The notes beneath the pieces are model-generated. The model was not told where the DNA came from. It did not search any database and was given only the letters and a program-made list of their open reading frames with translations. From Glandiceps talaboti (Eukaryota > Hemichordata > Enteropneusta > Spengelidae): a stretch of 57,500 bases of DNA. Position numbers and translations under genes: made by a program. The stretch is from the NCBI RefSeq assembly GCF_964340395.1, contig NC_135552.1, forward strand, positions 7,315,994 through 7,373,493, written 5' to 3'. Shown here piece by piece: positions 1-11,720 of this stretch (position 1 is the first letter of the stretch; the number at the start of each line of letters is the position of its first letter).

Positions 1-1102
1 GAGATGTTTAACTGTTATGTTGACTGTTAGTACTCTCATTACTATAGTAACTGAGAAAACGACCATATTTCTGGTTATTTTTGTTTCCTTGTTGACATAT
101 CTTCAGTAACAAGCTTAGACCAGCCGGTTACTTCATCAAGCAAGATAACAACATCTAAAACAAACTAAAAATAACAAACTAAAAACTAAAAATGATACTT
201 ACCTAACAGTTTATTTAGAAATTCAATAAAATACTATACTTTCTGGGATGGACATTTTTCGAGGGTGTGGGTAGGGTGGCAGTAAATATTGAGATCGGAC
301 AATAGTAGCTTGTAAATCTGATGTTATCAATCATGTTCTTGAGGTCGTCTGAACAACTGTCATTTAACCTTTAACAAATGTTTACATAGATGTGCATACA
401 GTCTTTCAAAAAAGAGAAAAATATTTTGAACGCCAGATTTTGTTGATCAGTATAAAGCCTGTGTTTTGTGTACATTTTGTTATTTACTCTGTGTTGCAAA
501 GAGTCACATTTAGGCCTGTGGCCTTGAAATGCAATAGACTTATTAAATGAAGAGCTAATAGATAAATAAGTAGATAAATAAAATGAAAATCTCATTTGAT
601 TATTAGGAAGGATTGGAATAAAGTGGAAGTTTATTAATTTAATTTAATATTTACATTTCTTATCAACATTTTATCATGTGAAGTTTGAAATATAAAGAAC
701 CCCCCCCCCCAAAAAAAAAAAAAAAATAAATAAATAAAATAAAAAAATAAAAAAATAAATTTTTAAAAAAATGCGGATCTCAGAAGAAGTAGTGATGGGG
801 ATGTGATTAGTTCAGTCGACAGTTTCAATTACACTGGTAGCTAACTCTTTCATTAAATTAAGGAAATAGAAATGTGTATTGAGCAGATACAAATTAATTT
901 ATAAATTGACTAGAATCAGAATGTTCATTGATTCTGTACAATAGACAAATTAGTTTATCTTTGTTTGTCTATGAAATTTATCATGTACAGGTACAGGAAG
1001 ACAAAGATATAGATTTTGTAATCGTGTGCACATATAAAGGTTCAGAAATGGTAAAGGCCAATGTTTTAATCCCAGGTTCACACATTTGTGTTACCTTATC
1101 AT

Positions 1103-1276
1103 CATTGTGCCCTCTAATGACAGCCAAATTTTGTTGTTGTGAGTCAAAATTTTAGAAACTGGGATTTCTTGTGAGTCACCACATAATAATAAGACAGAGG
1201 GGAACACCAAATTATTGTGCGTCAATAGAAATTGTGTGCGTCAGTGGTGTGTCAAATTTGCTTTGAGGGCACACTG
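1103..1276 (-). mobile_element. hAT-type MITE, copy 1 (about 174 bp)
   Basis: Terminal inverted repeats CATTGTGCCCTCTAA and, at the far end, GAGGGCACACTG. The flanks are CTTATCAT (1095-1102) and CTTATCAC (1277-1284), an 8 bp duplication with 7 of 8 matches. A CAGTG-type end plus 8 bp duplication is the hAT pattern. It is the reverse orientation of the copies at 20722, 22230 and 29514. It has no coding capacity. Confidence 0.72.
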
Positions 1277-2235
1277 CTTATCACTGTCGTAAACTGCCCG
1301 GTATTGCTACTAGTCTCTTTACGTAATGGCAGCTCTTATTAACAGATGTCCCTGCACATTCTTGCGTCAGCAGAAATTTTTTTTTTTCACACCTAACTGT
1401 TAATCCTAATCTTAACTGAGCCTGTAGGCGTACTGAGACTGTCAACAATCCCAAATGCATATAATTTGCTACGTATGCTAAAAAAGAGTGTTCAAAATGT
1501 GGGTTTTAAAGTGAAGGCGTAAATTGTGTGACTTTTTTGAAGGACAGAGGTTCAATCCTGGATATTTCACAAAATGTTGTCTTATCAGTGGAGCCATGAG
1601 GATTACAATATTCATATATGTAGGATAAATTTTTGTGTTCTGAGGAACTTTTTTTCCATAGCTTTGCTAGACAACCGTCTTTCACATTTCGATTTTAATC
1701 CTAATCCGAACTGAGTTGGCCCTTTAATTGCTATCCATATTTTGTAATATACTTTTCTTGTAATTCAGAATTATATTAATTTATAAGGGATACAGTAGAC
1801 CCAGCGACGACAGAAAGCCTCGGTGTGGCCATCTTATATTGGCCTTGTGTTACAAATGTACATGATACATGATAAGACGCAAGCAACAAATTATAAGGAT
1901 CAATAATTCTTTAGAATTGCTTGACATCTTTTTTTTTATTAAAGCAATAACAAAACATATTTAAGTAACAAAAAAAGTAAATTAATCATGTTTTGTAGTC
2001 TTTCCCTTTTTGTCTAGCCCATTTTAAGAAAAGAAACATGAAAACATTTTCCAAATGTTACAACGTATGTGGCTGTCATACAAATTATGAATTACAATAA
2101 TTCCATGATAAATTCTATAATCAATTAGGCTTTAAAAGTTTAAATTGATATCATCTGAAGTTAGATTATAGATATACAATATATGATTAAGGTCAGTTGA
2201 TAAGATAAGTTGATAAATTGAATTGATAAGCGGTT

Positions 2236-3050
2236 GTTGCACTGAAACAACTAGGCATGCCACGATTATCTCAACATAGATTTCAAAACATACTTTAGGT
2301 AAATTATTTAAATTTACAAGCTCCAAGATAAAATTGTTCTGATTGCGTTGAGGTCCTGACTTAGAAGAAATAAAAAGAAATATTCTAAAATGATAAACAA
2401 AGACTTGAAAGAGATACAGTGTACAGTGAATTTCACAATACCAATCCATTCAGCTGTTTTGTTTGATACAACCATGCAGAAACCAACAAGAAATTGCATA
2501 TAAATACATGTGACATGTGTATGTGCCAGACAGTCACTTCAATAGCAAGATATTCATGTAGTCTAAATGAAATAAACCATTTAAATGTATTGCAACTCCA
2601 TGCAGACATTCAGGCACCAATGTGTTTCTTAGTATCAAACATCCTATGAAGGGCAAACTGTCCTTTGCAGTGTTCATTTGATGTCTGCATGGTGGCATGT
2701 TTAGTTTATTTCACTTTTAAGACCAAATGTAGCAAGAAACTCTACTCATTCAATCTTGCTATCTTTACATGTCTGCAGTTTCTTTATTGGTTTCTGCATG
2801 GTTGTATCAAACAGAAAAGCTGAATGGTATTGTGAAATTGACTGTAAGGCTTGTGCACTGAAACACCTAAGCACTCATACAGTCTGTATCTGAACATAGT
2901 CAAAACATACCTGTATTTCAAATTTAAGTGTCCAAATGTCAAATAGTGCATTGAAAAAAGATTGTATCGAGTTATGTGTGCGCAACTTTTCCTTCAGAAA
3001 TGAACTCAGAAAGGAAATATTCTGAAATGATAACATACAAAATAAAAGAT
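2236..3050. repeat. Composite: diverged direct repeats flanking a 420 bp fold-back
   Basis: A central inverted repeat spans about 2427-2848 with arms near 200 bp (left ...CAATACCAATCCATTCAGC, right ...GCTGAATGGTATTGTG). It is flanked by two diverged copies of another sequence in direct orientation, 2236-2405 and 2850-3045, both containing GCACTGAAACA and AAATATTCT(A/G)AAATGATAA. The arrangement is unlike a simple MITE. It may be one element with duplicated ends, or a palindrome inserted into a tandem duplication. Confidence 0.6.
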
Positions 3051-3767
3051 GTCGGGGTATGATTTCCAATTTTCCAAAGAAATACTTTGTTTAATACTGG
3101 TACACATATTGAAAAATTGGTGAGGTCGTGTTGTTACCATGGTAATTTGACTGAGTATGCTTATGGAGACTGAGAATGCTTTACTGCTTGACTGACTTTT
3201 TTTATGTATGCACATTGTGTCGGACACAGTGAAAAGGGGAAGTTTGTCTAATTAATGAAATTTGAAATTAATAAAATAGCATAATAATAATGATAATAAT
3301 AATAATAACAGTGTTACTATAAGGTGAAATATGTATTTCATGTGGTTGATACCATGACTGGATGGATATGAGGAATAGTTCAGTAAGTGAAATGTTTTGG
3401 TAAAAATTTTAATTGCTTGATGCTTTGAGCTGAGGGTATGATTTATGACTATGTCAAGATTAAATTGTGTATCTCCACATGAAAGCCCAAAGGAATACTG
3501 GTAAATAAATTAATCTTTTAAAACATACACGGTACACGCCATCTCTTTGTTCAAATTGGTATCTGGTGAAAATTACTCCATCAAACCATTTCATTTTAAC
3601 AGAAACCAGATTTCTAATTGCGTTTTAAATAAAGTTCCACTTTGAGATGGGATATACATGTAGGCTTTAGACACCCCTCTCCTTTAATAGTCTCTTCCCA
3701 GTCTGATATATATCGTGTAGTTTCGCTGAAATGATTGAGTACTTATACTAACTTTAGAAAAATTTAA

Positions 3768-4093
3768 CCACACACAGTCCAATATTGTGTGTGAAGAGGC
3801 CTATCCCTGGTGTATTGCCTTGTAACACTTCACTTCAACAATTTTTCACGACATCAATACTGTATCATATTATGGGATATAGGTTGAGACATCCCCCCCC
3901 CCCCCCCCCCTCCTCCAGTCTCCTCCCATGACTGAGCTAGTAAATGATCGTGACTCACTTGTAAAAGAAACCACACGTAATCCAATATTGTGTTTCAATT
4001 GTGTTTTGAAGTGGCAATACCGGATGTACAAAATGTATTTCCTTGTCACCCTTCAATCGTCTCAGCAATTTGTCACGACATCAGTACTGTACA
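3768..4093 (+). repeat. Diverged tandem duplication, about 200 bp unit
   Basis: Two blocks (about 3768-3880 and 3970-4093) share ACCACAC, TCCAATATTGTGT, CCTTGT and TCACGACATCA(A/G)TACTGTA in the same order. A poly-C tract (about 3893-3910) lies between them. Confidence 0.5.
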
Positions 4094-4424
4094 ACTGATG
4101 ACATCAGACCGTTGACGAACAGAACCTGTTACAAACAGGGAAAGTAAACAAATGAACAGCAGAGACTTGTATTACACACCATGGTTTGATAAGAACTGTA
4201 GTTTTATGGCCTTTTATGTGTACAAGAAATGCCAGGGGAACTAGAAATTTGTTTGCGAATGTGAACTATTTATGTACATTGTAAAGTGACCATAAAACTG
4301 TTCTTATGAAATGATGGAATGTGAGACAAGTCTCTATACTTTCAACATGCTGTACCAAGTGTTATCATTTTGAAATTCCCTGTTTTTAACAGGTTCAGTT
4401 CATCCACGGTCTGATGTCAGCAGT
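4094..4424. mobile_element. Fold-back element, about 330 bp
   Basis: The left end ACTGATGACATCAGACCG and the right end CGGTCTGATGTCAGCAGT are inverted. Pairing continues inward through AACCTGTTA.. / ..TAACAGGTT and GATAAGAACTGTAGTTTTATGG / CCATAAAACTGTTCTTAT, so arms are about 130 bp. No coding capacity. Confidence 0.65.
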
Positions 4425-4576
4425 TTTATTACAATACATGATACATGTATGTAATTACATTAAAAAAATGAATGTGTCCATTGTTTCAATACTTCAAGAT
4501 GCTTGTGCTTTGTAATGCCTGAGCAACTTACATGTACTAGAAAACAAATAAAGTATCCATTGGTTTTCCTTAAATG

Positions 4577-4796
4577 AAAGGGCTAATTTTCAATCCTGGG
4601 TCAGTGTCTTGACACTTCCTGTACATGTATCAAGCCAACATTGTCATGAATACAACCCCCAAAACACAACTTATAATGTCCATGTATTTGAAAAATACAA
4701 TGACGGATTTATTTCCTGTATATTCATAATACCGTAGTCCAACACTAGGGAGATAAAAAAAAATCTGTAAACCTGGGATTGAAACACAGCCCTTTA
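4577..4796. mobile_element. Short inverted-repeat element, about 220 bp
   Basis: Inverted ends: AAAGGGCT-3-TTTCAATCCTGGG on the left and, read on the other strand from the right, AAAGGGCT-3-TTTCAATCCCAGG. The interior is AT-rich without coding sequence. Confidence 0.55.
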
Positions 4797-5678
4797 ATCT
4801 CCCATACTTTGTTTGTACAAGTTGTAATAGTAACATTCCCTGTGTTATTGTCTTCATTCAACCCGAAATACCTGCGTCACAACTGTCATGTCGGTGACAG
4901 TCTCTGAATGATACTAAACAATCACAAGGTCTTTTAGGTCATTAGTATTGCCCTCCGTTGAATGACAGAAAATATTTTGTAACAACATTTCATTAGTCTA
5001 AGAATCTTATAATTGTGGAATGATACTTCTGTGTATATAAACTGCATATCTGTATGCAATTAATTGGTAAGCAAAGTATAGAACACAAATATTGATGCAG
5101 GTTATGACTCAGTTTTTAAAAAAAAGCTTGATTCAATCTTAAAAGCACTGAAGTTGTGTTATGAACATTTTATATAATATAAATGTACAATGTACATCAC
5201 TACATGTACCAGAAGTATTGGAAGAAGAGTAGAAAATTGTATTTGTCTAATGACACCACCAGTCCCTTGAGAGATTTTCTTTTCTTTGTTTAATAATCTT
5301 CAAATGTTTTGAATCAACTTTTTTTCCTTCTAGTTTACTAGTAGTCACTATGGTCTTGGTGTTCACCTGGTGGTTTGTAATCATTCACTCAGGTCGCTGT
5401 TCCACACAATAAAAGCACACAGTTGTGTTAAAACACAGTTTATTCAAACAGAGAATGAAAAAAGCCCAGAGACTAAATAACAAGTCTATATTTGGTTGAT
5501 GAAAATGAACGACAAAATAATATATAACAAACAGTGATTGTGCTAATATTTTTGAACCATGAATAAAAAATTGGAGGGGTTAAACGTGGTAAAAGCTGAT
5601 CTTTTTCTGGTGTACATTTTACTTACTTTTGGTGTGTTCCCTGTAAAATACATGAACTGGTGAAAAAACTGGTACGTT

Positions 5679-5716
5679 GTACATGTATATGTACAGATAC
5701 GTACATATACATGTAC
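5679..5716. repeat. Perfect 16 bp hairpin of GTACATGTAT type
   Basis: GTACATGTATATGTAC, a six-base AGATAC loop, then its exact reverse complement GTACATATACATGTAC. It is the cleanest example of the ACATGT-rich palindromic words found throughout the window. Confidence 0.7.
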
Positions 5717-6513
5717 CTTTTTTATGGCAGTGTATCCGGAAGCAGGCCCATTGTCAACCATAAGTCACAAAGGTCTTTTATTGTTACACAGACTTATAAT
5801 GTTGACATGACAACAGTAAATGACAATAGTTATTGCATAATTCAAATGTCACAAATTATTTGGAATTAGAAATGACTCATTCTTCTGTTTGTTCTAAGGA
5901 AATTTTGTGTTCGATGTCATGGATAATTTACTGCAAATTGTATAAAAGACTATATTTCGTGCTAATTACATGAAGGTGATGTGTTCACAAATACATGTAA
6001 AGAGAATAACAAAAGTCAGTCTGTGCCTTGTCCCTTGGCTAAAGGGAAGTTCCTTTAAAACAAAGAAGCATTCTATCAAATTGGATTTGTTTGATAAGAA
6101 TATAGCATTTTAACTTTTATCATCATGAAAGGCGACAAGTCGGGAATAACAATGTGCTCTCTTAACAACATGAAACGTCATGGCATAGGATGAGGTTAAC
6201 TCGGAATAAAGATGATGACACCTTTTTTGCCAACAATTTACACCTTGTTTGTTCTATAATGTTCAGCAACTGATGGACATCTTTGAAGTTTGACAGTATT
6301 ACAGTGCTAGGTTCAATAACCTCAAAGAATCATGATGATGATGTATTCCTTTGAAAGAACCAGAGTCCCTCTGTAGGGACTCTGATAGAGGGACTGTGAA
6401 TGAACCGATGTGACAGTTTTACTGTTAGTATGCATGCAAGATCAATCAATAAGTCACTCTAATGTACATTCAAGATCAATCCAACTTGATAATGTGGACT
6501 ATGTTGATATATT

Positions 6514-6531
6514 GGGGGGGGGGGGGGGGGT
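6514..6531. repeat. Poly-G tracts (6514-6531; also about 7165-7191 and 7231-7240)
   Basis: Runs of 10 to 27 G on the + strand bracket the dead LINE; the second cluster (7164-7256) adds GGGGCAACAGG repeats. Such tracts could form quadruplexes and are also prone to assembly length error. Confidence 0.75.
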
Positions 6532-7078
6532 GTAGTTTTGGTTTTAGTGAAGTATGGCAGACACAGGGTGTTGGAAATGAAAATAGTTTTATCAATATAT
6601 TCAAGGACAGGTGCAAGGATATCAATAGTCAACTAATTCACAGTGAAATGTTAGAAACCTCTAAACTAGACATGCATTGTAATTTCAAATCTTTATTGAC
6701 CTTTGAGATTTACCTAGACGTAGTAGACAAAAAAGTGTTCCGCTATGCACTCTGTTGCCTTCGTATGTCATCTCATCAGCTACAAATTGAAAACTGTAGA
6801 TGGGAAAGAACAAAACCCCCCCTAGAAGTGACCGAGTGTTTCCTTTCTGTCAAAATAGAACAGTTGAAGATGAATAACACTTTTGTCTGGTCTGTCCTAC
6901 ATATGATGACGTAAGAAGGAAGTACATTCCAGATTATTTCTTCGACCCACCTGTTCTATATAAGTTCTTTATACTATTATCAACAAAACACGAACATTTA
7001 ATTAGACAACTCTCACGTTATGTTCACTTTGCTTTTCAGAAAAGAGCTGAAATGATTGAAATGATTGGTAAAATCTAG
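6532..7078 (+). pseudogene. Decayed non-LTR retrotransposon (LINE), C-terminal end of the reverse-transcriptase ORF
   Basis: Directly after a G-tract, the frame reads GFSEVWQTQGVGN, then TFEIYLDVVDKKVFRYAL and SSHQLQIENCRW. After about 6820 the matching frame shifts to one reading RTVEDE-stop-HFCLVCPTYDDV, then YIPDYFFDPPVLYKFFILL and HLIRQLSRYVHFAFQKR, ending at TAG 7076-7078. The order (R.S.H.L.IE..RW, VEDE.HF...CP.Y...R, YV..AF..R) is the C-terminal domain of LINE ORF2 proteins that are abundant in marine animals. At least one frameshift and one stop show it is dead. The 5' part is absent, as usual for 5'-truncated LINE insertions. The exact clade was not determined. Confidence 0.8.
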
Positions 7079-8113
7079 ATGATGGTAAACCACTGTACAA
7101 CTTAAGTTTTTTATATAAAGGCCGGTGGCCTAATATGATACAAATAAAATATTCATTTCATATGGGGGGGGGGGGGGGGGGGGGGGGGGGGCAACAGGAC
7201 AGGGGATGCAATGACCAGGGGCAACAGGGAGGGGGGGGGGTGAAATGGGCCAGGGGGCAACTTGCCTAGAACTAGTGTATCCATAAAATGATTTTTGAGA
7301 TAAAAATACATAAATCAAATTACAGTTCAGTTGCATGAGATAGATAAAACATTTATAAAATTGGAAGTTGAATAAATAATACATGATTTCTCTTCCTTCA
7401 TTGCTTAACCAGTGGAGTACATTTGTATGTTGTTATGTTACATGTAGTTGTTATACTACAGGAGTTTACATTTGTAGTACGTTTAGTATCTTTGTGTATT
7501 TTTCACCCAGATATTTGATATTATTTGTCTAATCAAGTAATTGTAGCAAGTGATATCATGTATCAATGTTAGAAATTAATCTCATTCTCAATATTGACAA
7601 TAAGGCCAAATAATAAAAGTTGTTTGGTTCCAGTCACCCGACTCCCACCTAGTTTTTCACGCAGACCCTAAACTTTTTTTACATATTCGAGAAATATAGT
7701 AATGAAATCGCGAAAATCGTGGAGTCTTGCAAGAAATATCTAGGATGCAGAAACTGACATCAACTTAAGTTAAAAAGACAATATAAAACTATTCTTCCAA
7801 TCTGTAATGGCTGTACATCTGATAGGAAGAAATAAATAACACAGAGACCATTTGGAAAACAATGGAAAACCTGAACTAGATACTCACACATGAAAAAAAT
7901 ATAATAAAATAAAATAAAAAATCTACCTACCCCACCTATTTTAAAATTGAATGTAATTGGAACCACACAATTTTTTTTTATATGCCTAGTAATATAAATC
8001 TATGTCATTGTATATATTAAATTACACAAAACATTGCTACTGTCATTACACAGCTGCAGTGTATTTGTGAGGATAGAAAATAAGTACAGTTTATTTGAGT
8101 TCCCCCACTTTTT

Positions 8114-8145
8114 ATCAATCAATCAATCAATCAATAAATCAGTCA

Positions 8146-8182
<37 letters not shown>
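8114..8182. repeat. (AATC)n microsatellite
   Basis: Repeats of CAAT/TCAA with one interruption near 8135-8150. Open frames across it (poly Ser-Ile-Asn-Gln) are artefacts of the repeat. Confidence 0.85.
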
Positions 8183-8186
<4 letters not shown>

Positions 8187-8902
8187 AATTTATACAAATG
8201 TAATGTGGCAGACTCATGAACCATTTGTTTTCAGTTTTCAGAGAGTTTTCAGACATTTACTAACTTCTGTACATGGTACATTTGTACATGTACATGTTGA
8301 TACACGTCTTTAGATCATCTACATTTTGTGTACATGTAGCTGTAACTGGGAGTATTATTTTTTTTTGACAGACAGCCAACAATATAATTCACTGAAAATG
8401 TTAAAATACCAATATTGCAATAATTAGACAATTGTACATGTAGGTTAGAAGTTGATTTCATTCATACTTTAATAAAAAATTCCTGTAATATCACAGTGGT
8501 TGTTTTATTGTCATTTTAAATGATGAAATTATTTTTCTGATGTACGTTTTGAAGAGAAAGAAGGGACATCAGAATAAAGATTAATAACCCTGATGATGTT
8601 AACTTATCTTTCATATATTTTGTTTAAAATAATGAATTACTTAGTTCTACATGGGCAGACATGATAATCTATCAATTTGTGGAGATTAATTTGCAGCTCA
8701 GCACTTAGAACAATGATAAATTGTAGAATATGGAAATGCTCAAATTACTTAGAAGTCAGTTTGACCTATACAAAATGTATTGTGTACTTTGCTAGTAGAA
8801 ATGACTGTTGACCCATAATGACCTCTGTCACTCCATAGATCTTCATAGACATGATATACAATAGTAGAAATTTATCAGTCCCAAGATAATGTATTATTAT
8901 AA

Positions 8903-9234
8903 GGCCAAAAAAAAAGAATTGTTTCTGGTCAGGACAGTTTGTCTAAAATGGTTTGACAATGCAATTTTTTTTTTTTAAATTCTCAACAAACCTGTCGCTT
9001 ACGATTTATGGTAGTTACTGTTCTTTTTAATAGTACTTTAGAACAAGTGCGTATGTGGTGACAAATGCCATTTGCTTGTTCATGATTGGCTGTGTAGTTG
9101 TCTTCACTGAAGTAGGCAGGGTTAACTTTGTGTTTCCCCACCACGGATCTGCAGAATGCATGGGCTGGACAAACACAAAAAAAAGACTGACGTGGGGTAT
9201 TTAAGTGATACACTGACCAGAAACAATTGTTTGG
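8903..9234 (-). mobile_element. PIF/Harbinger-like MITE, copy A
   Basis: Begins GGCCAAAAAAAAAGAATTGT directly after TAA and ends near GACCAGAAACAATTGTTTGG. The interior matches copy B (43071-43412) in opposite orientation, including CATGATTGGCT, TCTTCACTGAAGTAGG and GATCTGCAGAATGCATGGGC. The right end is degraded. Confidence 0.7.
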
Positions 9235-9623
9235 TTTTTTGGGGGCGTTTTTTGTTGTTGTTTTTTTTGGGGGGTGGGGGTGGGGGGCTTATATGTTCGA
9301 TGTACCAGTGATTACTTGCATTGGCATGTGCATATACTCATGGTATTTGCATAGTGGTGCAATACCAAAAACATTATGCAAATAAGCATGCAATCTGTCC
9401 ATGTACATGTACACAATTCATGCCATTGTGCACATTAACTTTTTTAAATTATATAATGATTATGCAGATACATGTAAAGAACCCCTAATAAGCCATTTGA
9501 GTGCCAGTATGGGTACTTCAGAGTATTTGCACTCATACTCCGTGTTTTCCATTCGCACTTTTCACTTACAATGCTGTTCAAAGTATATGTACATTTTTTT
9601 TGTTCATGTACAGTTGCAAAGAA

Positions 9624-9919
9624 TTAAAGGGAAACGCCACTCAAGGAAATAAAGGTACAAATGTATTCATGACCTCTAAGTGCTTATTACCCTTCAGAGG
9701 AAATAGTCATGAATATGTACTGTTCATCTAATAAATATTCATGTATGATAAGACAAGCACCCCAATAGTGAACAATGGAAAGAACAATAGAGGTGAAAAA
9801 GTTTCAATTTGGTGTTTCTTGTCAACCAAACGAAAATTATGTGAAATAATTTATTGACTCTATAGAACCAAAAGTTTATGAAAATAACCTTTATTTCCTG
9901 GAGTGGTGTTCTCCTTTAA
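9624..9919. mobile_element. Inverted-repeat element, about 295 bp
   Basis: Ends TTAAAGGGAAACGCCACTC...GAAATAAAGGT and, at the right, ACCTTTATTTCCTGGAGTGG..CTCCTTTAA are inverted. A lone right end of the same family is at about 18785-18820. Confidence 0.6.
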
Positions 9920-10419
9920 GCAGTTTATTTGAGAATGAAATGATTATGTTATCTAGACCCAATTTGCTAGTCCTCAGAACTCTCAGACTAGCAGGCATGA
10001 CTACATGTATTTGATAGTTATCAGCTTTCTCATTAGCATACTTACATTTTGTATGTCACATGAGGTCATATTGCCCTTCTTATCTTGACATTGGTAATAT
10101 ACAAACTTACAATTGAATTCCCGATCGATACCAATGACAAACTGAAGTCCTGAATACAAAACCACATTTGATATACATGTACACATGGACAATCAAAGGA
10201 CAACGTATTTGGAAAATTGTCATTTCTAATGTATGAATCTAGAATTGTACATGTAAGTGCCACCAACATGTACATAGACACACTGACTGTAATTCTGAAG
10301 AATGTTCCTTTTTTGTTAAACAATTGATATACATGTACATTGGCACAAACTGACACATACCGTACTATATGAGACAATGTTACATGTATGCATGTACACG
10401 TCACTTTTTTAAATTACAT

Positions 10420-11720
10420 ATACGACCAAATCAAATATGGCCAAATGACAGCCATATTTGTTAAATTTCACAATATGCATTGTAACTTTGGGGTATAAGT
10501 TTTATTTTATCAAATATGAGCTTTCTTTCTTGACCTTGACCTTGACTTTGACCATGAAAGGTCAAATAGCCAAAGTTCAAGGTCAAATGCTAATGCTATA
10601 AACATGCGAAGTCAATGCTATTTAATTCTGTTGTTTGACCAAATGTTGTTGTTTTGTAGGTTTACAAGACGAGTCTGGAGCTTCATATGTTGTGCTACAT
10701 GAACCTGAAAATAAAGACTTTGGAGAGTTTCCAGGAATTTTAAAGTTTGGAGAGGAAAAAGAATATTTACGAAGACACAAACGAGAAAATGATGGTGGAC
10801 TACCTAATGACAGACCTGCAGCAAATGAAACATTTTTAGAAATGGTAGGAGTATGGCAATATTAGAAACATTTTATCAATAAATGCTTAGTGATCAGCAG
10901 ATAATGGCCAGTCTACATGTGTAGTGTCTAAATGCCCAGCTGAGCTACATGTCTGATGTGGCTGACTTACAAGTACATATAGAAAGCACAACAACCATGC
11001 AAACAGACAATTACATACATGTATTACAATTATAATAATCTAACATGTACATGTACAAATGTATTCACATGTAACTTTGTTTTGAGATTGAATCAAATAT
11101 GGCTGCATGGCTACATTTCACTATTTGCAAAATAATTGAGGAGCCTGGAGGTATGATAAATACATGCAGACACCTTTCAGGTGCCTATACCCATATTATC
11201 AAAGATGAGCTTTCTTTTAAGACTTTGACCTTGAAAGTTCTCTTCAAGGTCAAATGATTTATCTTAATAGCTTTATAGTCAAACAATTGATGATGGTATT
11301 TTAATCACGACTTGGATGAAAGATATGGACTAAATTATCGTAACGGTTGCAACATGTTGTGATGTGAACTACAATGTATTACAGGATGTTGATGTACATG
11401 CCTAGTAATTACACCCACATAGGGTATCGCGAGTTTTTCTCAAGTGTTTATTTCTAGACTTCCAGATCTTTTATTTTGCATTTTGGGGGATTTTCAAGGT
11501 CAAATACCAAATTGGTCAATCAATTATGAAGTTTTATATCTAGGGACACGATTCAAGTGTCGACACCTATATTTATAGAGGTTAGCTTTCAAGCTGAGTT
11601 TATTACCATACTCCGACCTTGACCTTCATCTTCAAGGTCAAATAGTCAATTGTTTAATACATGTATATTTGGAAGTTTCATTCTGAGAGACACCATTCAA
11701 ATGTGTACATCCATCTTATT
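10420..11720. repeat. Diverged repeats carrying AAGGTCA / TGACCTT clusters around exon a
   Basis: Three diverged copies (about 10420-10600, 11080-11270, 11450-11700) share TCAAATATGG, GAGCTTTC and a pair of inverted TGACCTTGACCTT...AAGGTCAAAT clusters. Two follow exon a and one precedes it, so the exon sits inside the array. The hexamers equal nuclear-receptor half-sites, but their position inside a repeat makes a repeat origin the simpler reading. Confidence 0.5.
10660..10844 (+). CDS. PLXDC: PLXDC exon a: N-terminal extracellular region
   Basis: First visible exon, entering at codon position 2 after TTTTGTAG and ending in phase 0 at ATG before GTAGGA. It encodes 61 full residues beginning LQDESG. 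The stretch is acidic and charged, with a dibasic RRHKR (residues 38-42) resembling the basic HRWKR-type segment at the same place in vertebrate PLXDC2 and possibly a proprotein-convertase site. It has one N-glycosylation sequon (NET, residues 56-58). An ATG lies 25 bases upstream at 10635 in the same frame, but it reads through the pyrimidine-rich acceptor and has no signal peptide, so it is not the start. This is the least conserved part of the family; its place was set by phase and by the continuity FLEM/DYHKYY across the next junction. Confidence 0.85.

Larger units (their letters stand above)
1..10659. other. Upstream intron or 5' flank of the PLXDC gene, no convincing exon
   Basis: No exon with a signal peptide and a phase-1 donor suitable for joining to 10660 was recognised on the + strand. 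The stretch holds a hAT-type MITE (1103-1276), a direct-repeat/palindrome composite (2236-3050), fold-back elements (4094-4424, 4577-4796), a dead LINE (6532-7078), homopolymer G and C tracts, AATC repeats, a Harbinger-type MITE (8903-9234) and a further inverted-repeat element (9624-9919). 1-1100, 1280-2230, 5200-6450 and 7200-8900 show only AT-rich unique-looking sequence and low-complexity runs. Confidence 0.6.

Noticed and set aside
8983-9213. Minus-strand frame similar to one at 42983-43246
   Set aside because: The similarity is due to both lying in copies of the same Harbinger-like MITE, which is non-coding.
10635-10659. ATG at 10635 as the PLXDC start codon
   Set aside because: It lies in the acceptor tract, encodes MTKCCCFVG without a signal peptide, and the family needs an N-terminal signal sequence. 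A splice acceptor at 10658-10659 explains the frame better.
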